Positions 16,187 through 24,673 of a DNA stretch of 37,373 bases are shown in pieces. Made by a program: the position numbers and the translations under genes. The stretch is from Caulobacteraceae bacterium (GTDB lineage Bacteria > Pseudomonadota > Alphaproteobacteria > Caulobacterales > Caulobacteraceae), in the NCBI GenBank assembly GCA_947475845.1, contig CANJMO010000020.1:1-37373 (forward strand). The letters run 5' to 3'. Position 1 is the first letter of the stretch, and each line of letters starts with the position of its first letter. The notes below the pieces were generated by a model. It did not search any database. It was given only the letters and a program-made list of their open reading frames with translations, and had not been told where the DNA came from.

Positions 16187-17562
16187 TGTTCGACTCCCGC
16201 GCCGAGCGCAGAGCCGGGCGCGCGGGACATCGAGCCCTCGCCGATATCGGCTTTCACCGGACCTTCGGCGATCAGCCGAACTATGTAGAGGGGCCCGACG
16301 CAGAAGACCAAGGCGTAGACCACTACGAAGGTGAGCAGCGATACCGACACCGATGCTGCTCCAACCGGCGACACCGCGTCCACCGTGCGCAACTGGCCGT
16401 AGATCACATAGGGCTGCCGACCGACCTCCGCCGTGGCCCAGCCGGCGACGACGGCCACGAATCCCGCCGGACCCATGGCCACCGAGAACCACAGATAGAG
16501 AGAGGCGGTCTCAAGCCGTTTCATCAGCCACAGAACGAGGCCGACCACCCCTTGCAAGATCATCAGCAGGCCGAGCCCGACCATGATCCGGAAGGCCCAG
16601 AACACCACCGCCGCCGGCGGCTGATCCTTTGGCGCGAAGGCCTTCAGGCCGGGCACAACGGCGTCGGCGGCGCCGTGGGTGATCAGACTGCCGAGTTCGG
16701 GAATCGAGACGGCGAAGCGGTTGGCCTGAACCGCGCGGTCGGGCCAAGCGACGAGGTTGAAGGCTTGGTGGCCCTTGGTCTCCCAGAAGCCCTCGATAGC
16801 CGCCAACTTGGCCGGCTGATACTCGCCCACCAGCTTGCCGGAGACATCCCCGATCAGAAGCTGCAGCGGCGCCACGATCAGGGCCATGCCCACGGCCATG
16901 CGCAGAGCGATGTTGGATTCCGGCTGGCGGGGCTGGCGCAGCAGGCGCCAGGCCGAGGCTGCGCCGACCATCAGGGCGGTCGACAGATAGGCGGCCAGGA
17001 CCATGTGGGCGAGGCGCGCCGGGAAGGTCGGCGAGAAGATCACCTGCAGCCAGTCGACGGCCACGAACCGGCCACGGGCGTCGATCTCGAACCCCACCGG
17101 ATGCTGCATCCAACTGTTGGCCGAGATGATGAAAAAGGCCGACACCAGGGTGCCGAGGGCGACCACGCAGGTGGCCAGAAAATGCAGTCCCGGCCCGACC
17201 TTCTTGGCCCCGAACAGCATGACCCCTAGGAAGCTGGCCTCCAGGAAGAAGGCGGCCATCACCTCGAACGCCAGCAACGGCCCGAGCACCGGCGACGCCT
17301 TGGCCGAGAACACGCTCCAGTTAGTGCCGAATTCGTAGCTCATCACCACACCCGACACGACGCCCATGCCGAAGGAGATGGCGAAGATCTTGAGCCAGAA
17401 ACGGTACAGGGTGTGAAAGCTCTCCCGCTTGGTCGCCAGCCACAGCCCTTCCAGCACCGCCAGGTAGCTGGCCAGGCCGATGGTGAAGCTGGGGAAGATG
17501 ATGTGCCAGGCGATGGTGAAGGCGAACTGCAAGCGCGCCAGAAGGATCGCGTCCAGATGCAT
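16183..17562 (-). CDS. cydA: Cytochrome bd ubiquinol oxidase subunit I (short Q-loop)
   Basis: A 459-residue subunit holding haems b558, b595 and d; it oxidises ubiquinol and reduces O2 at high affinity. The haem ligand His20 (TIAWHIIFP), the haem b558 ligand in LAHMVLAAYL near residue 185, and the GRQPYVIYGQLRT block are present. The length is about 60 residues less than E. coli CydA, because the Q-loop is short, as in cyanide-insensitive CioA-type enzymes. A FixK/FNR-like box lies 56-69 bases upstream of the ATG. Confidence 0.96.
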   Translation of the reverse strand: MHLDAILLARLQFAFTIAWHIIFPSFTIGLASYLAVLEGLWLATKRESFHTLYRFWLKIFAISFGMGVVSGVVMSYEFGTNWSVFSAKASPVLGPLLAFEVMAAFFLEASFLGVMLFGAKKVGPGLHFLATCVVALGTLVSAFFIISANSWMQHPVGFEIDARGRFVAVDWLQVIFSPTFPARLAHMVLAAYLSTALMVGAASAWRLLRQPRQPESNIALRMAVGMALIVAPLQLLIGDVSGKLVGEYQPAKLAAIEGFWETKGHQAFNLVAWPDRAVQANRFAVSIPELGSLITHGAADAVVPGLKAFAPKDQPPAAVVFWAFRIMVGLGLLMILQGVVGLVLWLMKRLETASLYLWFSVAMGPAGFVAVVAGWATAEVGRQPYVIYGQLRTVDAVSPVGAASVSVSLLTFVVVYALVFCVGPLYIVRLIAEGPVKADIGEGSMSRAPGSALGAGVEQ

Positions 17563-17617
17563 GTCGACTCCAGGAACGAGCGGGCCTGTTCCCTACTGAA
17601 CCCACCATAGGCCTCGG

Positions 17618-17631
17618 TTGCGCTGCATCAA
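17618..17631 (-). promoter_or_regulatory. Candidate FixK/FNR box upstream of cydA
   Basis: On the minus strand TTGATGCAGCGCAA: the left half TTGAT is perfect, the right half matches CAA of ATCAA, 8 of 10 defined bases. It lies 56-69 bases before the cydA ATG. If it overlaps the -35 region, the leader would be about 20 bases. FixK control of bd oxidase is established in hypoxic Caulobacter. Sequence match only. Confidence 0.45.
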
Positions 17632-17662
17632 ACCCAAGCCGTTTTGCCGCACAGTTTTTTGC

Positions 17663-17700
17663 TGCGAATGAGTTGCAACGGCATTCGCATGTGCTACATA
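17663..17700 (+). promoter_or_regulatory. bfd-bfr promoter with overlapping Fur-like inverted repeat
   Basis: TGCGAATG (17663-17670) and CATTCGCA (17682-17689) form a perfect 8-bp inverted repeat with an 11-base spacer. It overlaps a good match to the Caulobacter housekeeping promoter: TTGCAAC (17673-17679), 13 bases, GCTACATA (17693-17700). A repressor bound to the repeat would cover the -35 element. The iron-related genes downstream make a Fur-type regulator the first guess. Confidence 0.55.
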
Positions 17701-17748
17701 AGAATGGCTCGCACGAGACTCGTCGCGCGAACAGGAAACGCCAGGGCC

Positions 17749-17934
17749 ATGTACGTCTGCAATTGCAACGGCATCCGCGAGAAGGACGTTCACTCCGCAA
17801 TCGATTGCGGCGCCGAGCGGCCGTCGGACGTTTTCCGTCATTGCCAGTCCGCACCCCAATGCGCCAAATGCGTCTGTGAGATGCGACGGATGATTCAGGC
17901 TTCCGAGGAGGCTCTGCGCTTCGCCGCTCAATAG
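17749..17934 (+). CDS. bfd: Bacterioferritin-associated ferredoxin
   Basis: A 61-residue [2Fe-2S] protein with the Bfd cysteine pattern at positions 4, 6, 38 and 41 (MYVCNCNG and CQSAPQCAKCVC). Bfd gives electrons to bacterioferritin to reduce and release stored iron. ATG 17749 places the cysteines at the exact family positions; upstream starts would add residues across the promoter. It precedes bfr by 14 bases. Confidence 0.95.
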   Translation: MYVCNCNGIREKDVHSAIDCGAERPSDVFRHCQSAPQCAKCVCEMRRMIQASEEALRFAAQ

Positions 17935-17948
17935 TTGAGAGGACGGCC

Positions 17949-18428
17949 ATGCAGGGCGATCGCGACATCATCAAGCTGCTGAACGCGGTGCTCACCAACG
18001 AGCTGACGTCGGTCAACCAGTACTTCCTGCACGCCCGCATGCTGCAGAACTGGGGGCTCAATCGCCTCGGGAAGATCGTCTACGACGAATCGATCGAGGA
18101 GATGAAACACGCCGACAAGCTGATCAAGCGCATCCTGTTCCTGGACGGCCTGCCCAACCTGCAGGACCTGCACAAGCTGGCCATCGGCGAGAACATCCGC
18201 GAGGTGCTGACCTCGGACCTGTCGCTGGAAATCAAGGGCCGCGCGACCCTGGTCCCCGGCGTCACCCAGTGCGAGGCGGCCAAGGACTACGTCACCCGCG
18301 AACTGCTGGTGGACATCCTGTCGGACACCGAGGACCACATCGATTTCCTGGAAACCCAGGTGACCCTGCTCAACAGCCTCGGCGACCAGAACTACCTGCA
18401 AAGCGCGCTCGGCGAACTCGAAGGCTAG
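17949..18428 (+). CDS. bfr: Bacterioferritin
   Basis: A 159-residue iron-storage protein forming a 24-subunit shell with haem. The ferroxidase ligands are in place: Glu18 (LTNELTSVNQY), Glu51 and His54 (EEMKHAD), Glu94 and Glu127/His130 in the last helices (DTEDHIDFLE). Met52, the haem ligand, is present, so this is a haem-binding Bfr rather than a plain ferritin. ATG 17949 has GAGAGGA upstream. Co-transcribed with bfd; its stop shares CTAG with the converging photolyase gene. Confidence 0.97.
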   Translation: MQGDRDIIKLLNAVLTNELTSVNQYFLHARMLQNWGLNRLGKIVYDESIEEMKHADKLIKRILFLDGLPNLQDLHKLAIGENIREVLTSDLSLEIKGRATLVPGVTQCEAAKDYVTRELLVDILSDTEDHIDFLETQVTLLNSLGDQNYLQSALGELEG

Positions 18429-19804
18429 TCGGCCCTCATCGCCTTGAAGGCCGCCAGCGCCCGCTGGCGCGCCATGGCGTGATCCACGATCGGACCCGGA
18501 TATCCCTCCACGCCCTGTCCGGGCTGATGGATGGTCTTGGCCGGCAGATGCGCCAGCTCCGGAATCCAGCGTCGTACATATTCCCCGTGCGGATCGAACC
18601 GCTCGCCCTGCGCCACCGGGTTGAAGATGCGGAAGAACGGCGCGGCGTCGGCGCCGGAGCCTGAGCTCCACTGCCAGTTGGCCGGGTTGTTGGCCTCGTC
18701 GGCGTCCACCAGGGTGTCCCAGAACCAGGCCTCGCCCTCACGCCAGTCGATCAGCAGGTGCTTGATCAGGAACGAGGCCACGACCATCCGAACGCGGTTG
18801 TGCATGAACCCCGTGGTCCACAGCTGGCGCATGCCGGCGTCGACCATCGGATAGCCGGTGCGCCCTTCCTTCCACGCCTGCAGGCCCTCGGGGTCGTGAC
18901 GCCATTGGAAGCGGTCGAAGTCGCGGCGGATGTTCCGCTCGTAAAGGGCGCCGTGCTGGTAGAGCAGATGGTGATTGAACTCGCGCCAGCCGAGCTCGGC
19001 CATGAACTTGGCGGCGGCCGGGCCGCCCGCCTTCTCGATCGCCGCGCGGATCTGGCGCGGCCCGATCTCGCCCCAGTGCAGATGCGCCGACAAGCGCGAG
19101 GTCCCGGCGATGTCCGGCCGGTCACGGCCGCGCGGATAGTCGTCCAGATGCGCGCGGATGAATTGGGTCAGGGCGGCATGGGCCCCCGCCTCGCCGGGCG
19201 TCCCCTCGAAATCCTTCGACCAGTCCGGCTTCGAAGGCTGCAGCGTCCAGTCGTCGATAGGGTCGCTGTCCGGCCACTGGTCGGGCGCAGGGATTTGCTC
19301 CGGCGCACGGTGGACTACCGTGTCTTCGATCACGCCCTGTGCCGCTTTCCAGAACGGTGTGAACATCTGATAGGTGCCGCCGGTCCCAGTCTTCACCGCC
19401 CACGGCTCCACCAGCAGTGACCCGTTGCACGAGATGGCGCCGAACTCCGCCTTCAGGTCGCTATCGCGGCCCACCGCCGACTGGCCGTAGAGCCGGTTCC
19501 AGAACAGCTGGGCGCGCAACTCCTGAGCCAGGGCCGGCAGGATCATCGCCGGATCGCCGCGCCGCAGGATCAGCCGCGAGCCGCGCGAGCGCAGGTCGGC
19601 GTCGAGCGAGCGCAGGGACTTGTCCAGCCACCACAGCGAGGCGGCGCCCCAATCGCGCCCGTCCGAGGCCTGATGCAGGATGAACAGCGGAATCACCGGC
19701 CGCCCGGTGGCCACGGCCGCCGCCAGCGCCGGGTTGTCGGCTAGGCGCAGGTCCTGACGCAGCCACAGGATCACGGGAAGATCGGAAAGCCGCGGCGAAG
19801 ACAT
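18425..19804 (-). CDS. phrB: Deoxyribodipyrimidine photolyase
   Basis: A 459-residue cryptochrome/photolyase family protein that repairs UV cyclobutane pyrimidine dimers with light. The N-terminal antenna domain starts VILWLRQDLRLADNPALAAA. The FAD-binding domain carries GTSRLSAHLHWGEIGPRQIR, ELGWREFNHHLLY, YPMVDAGMRQLWTTGFMHNR and DADEANNPANWQWSSGSGAD, typical of class I CPD photolyases. ATG 19804 (MSSPRLSDL) is preferred over 19840. It is divergent from the TspO-like gene. Confidence 0.95.
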   Translation of the reverse strand: MSSPRLSDLPVILWLRQDLRLADNPALAAAVATGRPVIPLFILHQASDGRDWGAASLWWLDKSLRSLDADLRSRGSRLILRRGDPAMILPALAQELRAQLFWNRLYGQSAVGRDSDLKAEFGAISCNGSLLVEPWAVKTGTGGTYQMFTPFWKAAQGVIEDTVVHRAPEQIPAPDQWPDSDPIDDWTLQPSKPDWSKDFEGTPGEAGAHAALTQFIRAHLDDYPRGRDRPDIAGTSRLSAHLHWGEIGPRQIRAAIEKAGGPAAAKFMAELGWREFNHHLLYQHGALYERNIRRDFDRFQWRHDPEGLQAWKEGRTGYPMVDAGMRQLWTTGFMHNRVRMVVASFLIKHLLIDWREGEAWFWDTLVDADEANNPANWQWSSGSGADAAPFFRIFNPVAQGERFDPHGEYVRRWIPELAHLPAKTIHQPGQGVEGYPGPIVDHAMARQRALAAFKAMRAD

Positions 19805-19895
19805 CGCGTCTGATACGGATCGCGGCGGCGGCCGGATCACGAAACCAGCGGCCTCGGTGGCCGTTCAGTCTTCAGACAATCGCCGGAGACGAACC

Positions 19896-20450
19896 ATGCT
19901 GCAAGGGATCGGTCAGGAACTGGAAACCCTGATCAACGCCGAAGGGCGCTCCAGAAACCATGTGGCGGAGGGCGTGGCATTGTGCGCCGGGGCGGTGCTG
20001 CTGTCGGCCTTCCTCGCCGCCAAGGCCGCGCCGACGCGTAAGAACCCCAAGCGCTATCTGGAGAACGAGCTGCTGCAGCATCCCAAGATCGAGCCGCCGC
20101 GCAAATCCTTCGCCCTGGTCTGGCCGCCGCTGTTCCTGACCCTGACCCTGTCGGGCCTGCGCATCTGGAACGCGCCGGCGAGCAAGGAGCGCACCAAGGC
20201 CCTGGGCTTCTGGGGCGCGGTGCAGGGGCTGAACGCCCTGTGGATGCTGTGGGGCCCGCGCCGCCAGAGCGCGACCCTCGCCACTGCCGCCGCCACTCTC
20301 GGCAGCGCCGTCGCCTACATGAACAGCGCGCGCAAGGTCGATGGCCCGGCCGCGGCCATGGTCAGTCCGTATCTCGGCTGGATCAGCTTCGCCGGCATCC
20401 TCACCGAGGAGCTATGGCGCAAGAACCGCGACCGCCCGACGATCCACTAA
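19896..20450 (+). CDS. TspO/MBR-like membrane protein
   Basis: A 184-residue protein with five likely membrane helices and the TspO/MBR signatures: FALVWPPLFLTLTLSGLRIW, FWGAVQGLNALWMLWGP and the last helix VSPYLGWISFAGILTEELWR. TspO proteins bind porphyrins and sterol-like ligands and act in tetrapyrrole and stress control. The N-terminal 70 residues are longer than in standard TspO (about 160). GGAGA lies seven bases before the ATG. It is divergent from photolyase, 91 bases between starts. Confidence 0.72.
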   Translation: MLQGIGQELETLINAEGRSRNHVAEGVALCAGAVLLSAFLAAKAAPTRKNPKRYLENELLQHPKIEPPRKSFALVWPPLFLTLTLSGLRIWNAPASKERTKALGFWGAVQGLNALWMLWGPRRQSATLATAAATLGSAVAYMNSARKVDGPAAAMVSPYLGWISFAGILTEELWRKNRDRPTIH

Positions 20451-20459
20451 GAGAAGCGA

Positions 20460-21545
20460 CTACTCCGCCGCCTGGCGCGTATCGCCGATCTTGGCGTTGA
20501 GTTCGCCTGCCGCGTAGCGCTTAGCCATCACGGCGGTCGACAGCGGCTTAATCTTGGAGGCCTGGCCTTCGCAGTTGAACTGAACGAAGCGTTCCTGGCA
20601 CAGCTTGCGCATGGCGTCCTTGGCCGGCTTGAGGAAGGCGCGCGGATCGAACTCGCCCTTCTTCTCGGACAGGATTTTGCGGATCGCGCCGGTCATGGCC
20701 ATGCGGTTGTCGGTGTCGATATTGACCTTGCGCACGCCGTTCTTGATGCCGCGCTGAATCTCTTCCACGGGCACGCCCCAGGTCTGGGGCATCTGGCCGC
20801 CGTACTCGTTGATGATGTCCTGCAGGTCCTGCGGCACCGACGACGAGCCGTGCATCACCAGGTGGGTGTTGGGCAGGCGGCGGTGGATTTCCTCGATCAC
20901 GTTCATGGCCAAGACAGCGCCGTCCGGCTTGCGCGAGAACTTATAGGCGCCGTGGCTGGTGCCCATGGCGATGGCCAGGGCGTCGACCTGGGTCGCCTGG
21001 ACGAAGCGAACGGCCTCGTCCGGATCGGTCAGCAGGGACGAGTGGTCGAGCTTGCCCTCGAAGCCGTGGCCGTCTTCCGCTTCGCCCATGCCGGTCTCCA
21101 GCGAACCGAGCACGCCCAGCTCGCCCTCGACCGACACGCCGCACGAGTGGGCCATGTCGACTACCTGGCGGGTGGTTTCGACGTTGTAGTCGTAGTCGGC
21201 GGGGGTCTTGGCGTCGGCCTTGAGGCTGCCGTCCATCATCACGCTGGTGAAGCCGTACTGGATGGCGGTGGCGCAGGTCGACGGGCTGTTGCCGTGGTCC
21301 TGGTGCATGCAGACGGGGATGTTGGGATAGAGCTCGACCAGGCCGTCGATCAGGTACTTCAGCACCACGTCGTTGGCGTAGGAGCGGGCGCCCCGACTGG
21401 CCTGGATGATGACCGGCGCGTTGACGGCCTCGGCCGCCTCCATGATCGCCAAGCCCTGTTCCATATTGTTGATGTTGAACGCGGGCAGACCGTAATCGTG
21501 CTCGGCCGCGTGATCCAGCAGTTGCCTCAGAGTGATGCGCGCCAT
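20460..21545 (-). CDS. fba: Fructose-bisphosphate aldolase class II
   Basis: A 361-residue zinc-dependent aldolase of the class IIB (Calvin-cycle) type, cleaving fructose-1,6-bisphosphate. Zinc and catalytic motifs include [39 protein letters not shown] and [12 protein letters not shown], with [20 protein letters not shown] near the end. It is the last gene in the gap-pgk-fba run, starting 17 bases beyond pgk. Confidence 0.97.
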   Translation of the reverse strand: MARITLRQLLDHAAEHDYGLPAFNINNMEQGLAIMEAAEAVNAPVIIQASRGARSYANDVVLKYLIDGLVELYPNIPVCMHQDHGNSPSTCATAIQYGFTSVMMDGSLKADAKTPADYDYNVETTRQVVDMAHSCGVSVEGELGVLGSLETGMGEAEDGHGFEGKLDHSSLLTDPDEAVRFVQATQVDALAIAMGTSHGAYKFSRKPDGAVLAMNVIEEIHRRLPNTHLVMHGSSSVPQDLQDIINEYGGQMPQTWGVPVEEIQRGIKNGVRKVNIDTDNRMAMTGAIRKILSEKKGEFDPRAFLKPAKDAMRKLCQERFVQFNCEGQASKIKPLSTAVMAKRYAAGELNAKIGDTRQAAE

Positions 21546-21562
21546 CGTCCCCTAGTCCTCTA

Positions 21563-22771
21563 TCAGGCTTCCAACGCCGCCACGCCGGGCAGGGTCTTGC
21601 CTTCCATCCATTCCAGGAATGCGCCCCCCGCGGTCGACACGAAGGTGAAATCCTCCGTCACGCCCGCCGCATTCAGGGCCGCCACCGTATCACCGCCGCC
21701 GGCCACCGCCACCAGCTTACCAGATTTGGCCAGGGACGCCGCGTGCCGCGCCGCCTCCATGGTGCCCTTGTCGAAGGGCGGAATCTCGAACACGCCGAGC
21801 GGACCGTTCCAGACCAGGGTCTTGGAGTTGCCGATGGCGCGGCACAGGCGCTCCACGGTCTCGGGACCGGCGTCCAGGATGCGCTCGTCCTCATCGACTT
21901 CGCCAAGTCCCCGCACGCGGGCCGCGGCGCCGGGCGCCAGCTTTTCGGCGACCACGATATCCAGCGGCAGGAACAGCTTGCAGTTGTTCTGGCCGGCGAG
22001 GCGGATGATGTCGCGGGCGGTCTCGGCCAGTTCCTTCTCGCAGTAGGAGGCCCCGACGTCGTGCCCTTGGGCATAAAGGAAGGTGTTGGCCATGCCGCCG
22101 CCGATGGCCAGCTTGTCGAGCTTGGTCACCAGGTGGCGCAGAAGCTCCAGCTTGGTCGAGACCTTGGAGCCGCCGACGATGCCGATCACCGGCCGCTCGG
22201 GGTTGCCCAGCGCCTTGTCCAGGGCGTCGAGCTCGCGGCGCATGGCTTCGCCGGCATAGGCGGGCAGCAAGCGCGCGACGCCTTCTGTTGAGGCATGGGC
22301 GCGGTGCGCGGCGGAAAAAGCGTCGTCGACATAGAGATCGCCAAGCGCGGCAAGGTCCTTGGCGAAAGCGGGGTCGTTCTTCTCTTCGCCGGCGTGGAAG
22401 CGCAGGTTCTCCAGCAGCAGGACACCGCCGGGCTGCAGCGCGGCGACGGCCTTTTGCGCGGTCGGGCCGATACAGTCGTCGGCGAAGGCGACCGGCTTGC
22501 CGAGCAGGTCGGCCAGGGGCTGCACCACCGGCTTCAGGCTCATGGTCGCGACGCGCTTGCCCTTGGGCCGGTCGAAGTGGGCCAGCAGCACCACCTTGGC
22601 CCCGGCGTCGGTCAGCTTGGCGATGGTCGGCATGGCCGAGCGCAGGCGGGTGTCGTCCGACACGCAGCGCTTGCCGTCCGCGCCCTCAGCCATCGGCACG
22701 TTGAAGTCGACGCGCACCAGGGCCGTCTTGCCCTGGATATCGGTCGCTTCATCCAGGGTGCGGAACGGCAT
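21563..22771 (-). CDS. pgk: Phosphoglycerate kinase
   Basis: A 402-residue kinase converting 1,3-bisphosphoglycerate and ADP to 3-phosphoglycerate and ATP. The N-terminal substrate site has ALVRVDFNVPMAEG and VVLLAHFDRPKG; the hinge is VGGSKVSTKLELLRHL; the nucleotide site has VWNGPLGVFEIPPFDKGTM and VAVAGGGDTVAAL. Its ATG follows directly on the TAG of gap with no gap between, so it depends on translation of gap. Confidence 0.97.
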   Translation of the reverse strand: MPFRTLDEATDIQGKTALVRVDFNVPMAEGADGKRCVSDDTRLRSAMPTIAKLTDAGAKVVLLAHFDRPKGKRVATMSLKPVVQPLADLLGKPVAFADDCIGPTAQKAVAALQPGGVLLLENLRFHAGEEKNDPAFAKDLAALGDLYVDDAFSAAHRAHASTEGVARLLPAYAGEAMRRELDALDKALGNPERPVIGIVGGSKVSTKLELLRHLVTKLDKLAIGGGMANTFLYAQGHDVGASYCEKELAETARDIIRLAGQNNCKLFLPLDIVVAEKLAPGAAARVRGLGEVDEDERILDAGPETVERLCRAIGNSKTLVWNGPLGVFEIPPFDKGTMEAARHAASLAKSGKLVAVAGGGDTVAALNAAGVTEDFTFVSTAGGAFLEWMEGKTLPGVAALEA

Positions 22772-23779
22772 CTAGAGGAACTTGCCCATGGCCAGGGCCG
22801 TGTCGGCCATGCGGGTCGAGAAGCCCCACTCGTTGTCGTACCAGCTGAGCACCCGCACCAGCTTGCCGTCGATCACCTGGGTCTGGGGAAGGGCGACGGT
22901 CGAAGAGGCGGCGATGTGGTTGAAGTCGATCGACACCAGCGGCTCGTCGGTGATCGCCAGGACGCCCTTCATCGGGCCCTCGGCGGCGGCGCGGATGGCG
23001 GCGTTGACCTCTTCCACCGTGGTGTCGCGGCCCGGCACGATCTTCAGGTCGATGACCGAGACGTTGGGGGTCGGTACCCGGATCGAGGAGCCGTCGAGCT
23101 TGCCCTTCAGCGCCGGCAGCACCAGGCCGACGGCCTTGGCCGCGCCGGTGGAGGTCGGGATCATCGACACCGCCGCGGCGCGGCCGCGGTAGAGGTCCTT
23201 GTGCATCTGGTCCAGCGAGGGCTGGTCGTTGGTGTAGCTGTGCACGGTGGTCATGTAGCCGCGCTCGATGCCCAGCAGGTCGTTCAGCACCTTGGCCACC
23301 GGGGCCAGGCAGTTGGTGGTGCAAGAGGCGTTGGAGACGACGATGTCGCCGGCGGTCAGCACCTCTGTGTTGACGCCGTAGACGATGGTCTTGTCGGCGT
23401 TATCGCAGGGGGCGGACACCAGCACGCGCTTGGCCCCGCCGGCGAGGTGGGCGGCGGCCTTGTCGCGGGTGGCGAAGATGCCTGTGCATTCGAAGGCGAT
23501 ATCGACTCCGAGGTCGGCGTGCGGCAGCTGCGACGGGTCGCGGATGGCGGTGACCTTGATCGGGCCGAAGCCGATGTCGAGGCTGTCGCCGTCGACCTTG
23601 ACCACCCCGGTGAAGCGGCCATGCGAGGAGTCGTAGCGCAGCAGGTGGGCGTTGGTCTCGATGGGGCCGAGGTCGTTGATCGCCACCACCTCGATGTCGC
23701 GGCGCCCGTGCTCGTAGATCGAGCGCAGAACCAGGCGGCCGATGCGGCCGAAACCATTGATGGCGACGCGGAGAGCCAT
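22772..23779 (-). CDS. gap: Glyceraldehyde-3-phosphate dehydrogenase type I
   Basis: A 335-residue NAD-dependent dehydrogenase. The dinucleotide fold starts [16 protein letters not shown], and catalytic Cys153 lies in [12 protein letters not shown] with [12 protein letters not shown] after it. [12 protein letters not shown] closes the C-terminal domain. ATG 23779 has CAGGAG at good distance; the longer frame to 23881 crosses the leader. The leader contains a GGACGC/GCGTCC inverted repeat at 23845-23864 that could be an operator. First gene of gap-pgk-fba. Confidence 0.97.
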   Translation of the reverse strand: MALRVAINGFGRIGRLVLRSIYEHGRRDIEVVAINDLGPIETNAHLLRYDSSHGRFTGVVKVDGDSLDIGFGPIKVTAIRDPSQLPHADLGVDIAFECTGIFATRDKAAAHLAGGAKRVLVSAPCDNADKTIVYGVNTEVLTAGDIVVSNASCTTNCLAPVAKVLNDLLGIERGYMTTVHSYTNDQPSLDQMHKDLYRGRAAAVSMIPTSTGAAKAVGLVLPALKGKLDGSSIRVPTPNVSVIDLKIVPGRDTTVEEVNAAIRAAAEGPMKGVLAITDEPLVSIDFNHIAASSTVALPQTQVIDGKLVRVLSWYDNEWGFSTRMADTALAMGKFL

Positions 23780-23934
23780 GTCGAACTCCTGCTGCGGGCG
23801 CCTAGGGATGGAGGAGGCACCCTGCGTGGGCGAGATATGTGTTTGGACGCGCGGTTTTGCGTCCGAAGGGCGTCGAGTCAAGCCTTGAGGGGTGCAAAAC
23901 GCGACGGCTCCGCTTGGAGGCGCGGCGATTGGCC

Positions 23935-24273
23935 CTATCCGTCGTCGTCCGATGAGTCCGATCTGGCCGGCGGCGCGCGCTGTCCGAATCGGTTCTTCTT
24001 CGGCTTACCCGAGGCCTTGGCCGCGATCTCCCTGAGCTTGAAGCCCTGCATGGCCGACAGCGGCGCCCCCGCGGCGCCCTTGTCCGGATCGGCGAAAGCG
24101 CGGCCGTAGGTCTTGACCCGGGTGCTGACCGACTCGAGGAACTCGCCCTCCCATTCCGACAACGCGATTCCGGCCTTGTCCGCCGTGCGTTTGGCGCGCT
24201 TCAAGGCGTTCAAGGCGGCGCGCTTGGCCGCCTCGCGGGGATCAGGCCGCTTGGGAGGCTTCTTGCTCTGCAC
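23935..24273 (-). CDS. Hypothetical basic protein
   Basis: A 112-residue protein I do not recognise. The first 35 residues are very rich in Lys, Arg and Ala ([20 protein letters not shown]), the middle has [20 protein letters not shown], and the tail ends with SDSSDDDG. There is no signal peptide or membrane helix. The GTG start at 24273 lies 17 bases beyond gapR, so the two are probably one transcript; a nucleic-acid-binding role is possible but unproven. Confidence 0.7.
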   Translation of the reverse strand: MQSKKPPKRPDPREAAKRAALNALKRAKRTADKAGIALSEWEGEFLESVSTRVKTYGRAFADPDKGAAGAPLSAMQGFKLREIAAKASGKPKKNRFGQRAPPARSDSSDDDG

Positions 24274-24289
24274 CTATGGCGCGCGGCCC

Positions 24290-24556
24290 TTACAGACCGC
24301 CGATGGCCGACAGGTACAGGTCGAGGATCGCCTCTTCCTCCATCCGCTTGGCCTTGTCCTGTTTGCGCAGACGCACGACCTTGCGCAGGATCTTGACGTC
24401 GAAGCCCTCGCCCTTGGCTTCGAGGAACACTTCCTTGATGTCGGCGGCCACGGCGGCCTTGTCCTCTTCGAGGCGTTCGACGCGTTCGATGATGGTCTTC
24501 AGGCGGGTCTGGGCGGTGGCGTTCAGCACTTCGATGCTGGAGGAATCGTCGGCCAT
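24290..24556 (-). CDS. gapR: GapR-like nucleoid-associated protein (DUF2312)
   Basis: An 88-residue DUF2312 protein. In Caulobacter this family is GapR, which forms a tetrameric clamp around overtwisted, AT-rich DNA ahead of polymerases and is needed for growth. The conserved parts are [40 protein letters not shown] and [20 protein letters not shown]. Length and motifs match GapR closely; paralogues exist in some genomes, so orthology is inferred. Confidence 0.88.
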   Translation of the reverse strand: MADDSSSIEVLNATAQTRLKTIIERVERLEEDKAAVAADIKEVFLEAKGEGFDVKILRKVVRLRKQDKAKRMEEEAILDLYLSAIGGL

Positions 24557-24673
24557 GCGGAAAGCGTCTCCAAGGGCGCAGTAACGGGTACGGGTTTGGC
24601 GGGACCCTAGCGGCTAGGTCTCGCCGGTAGAACGGCTTTCAGGAAGTTATCCCCAGACCAGGCCGCGCCGTCC

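Noticed and set aside
22295-24109. 604-codon open frame on the plus strand
   Set aside because: Antisense to pgk and gap, which have perfect motifs; the translation is His/Gly/Arg-rich without family resemblance.
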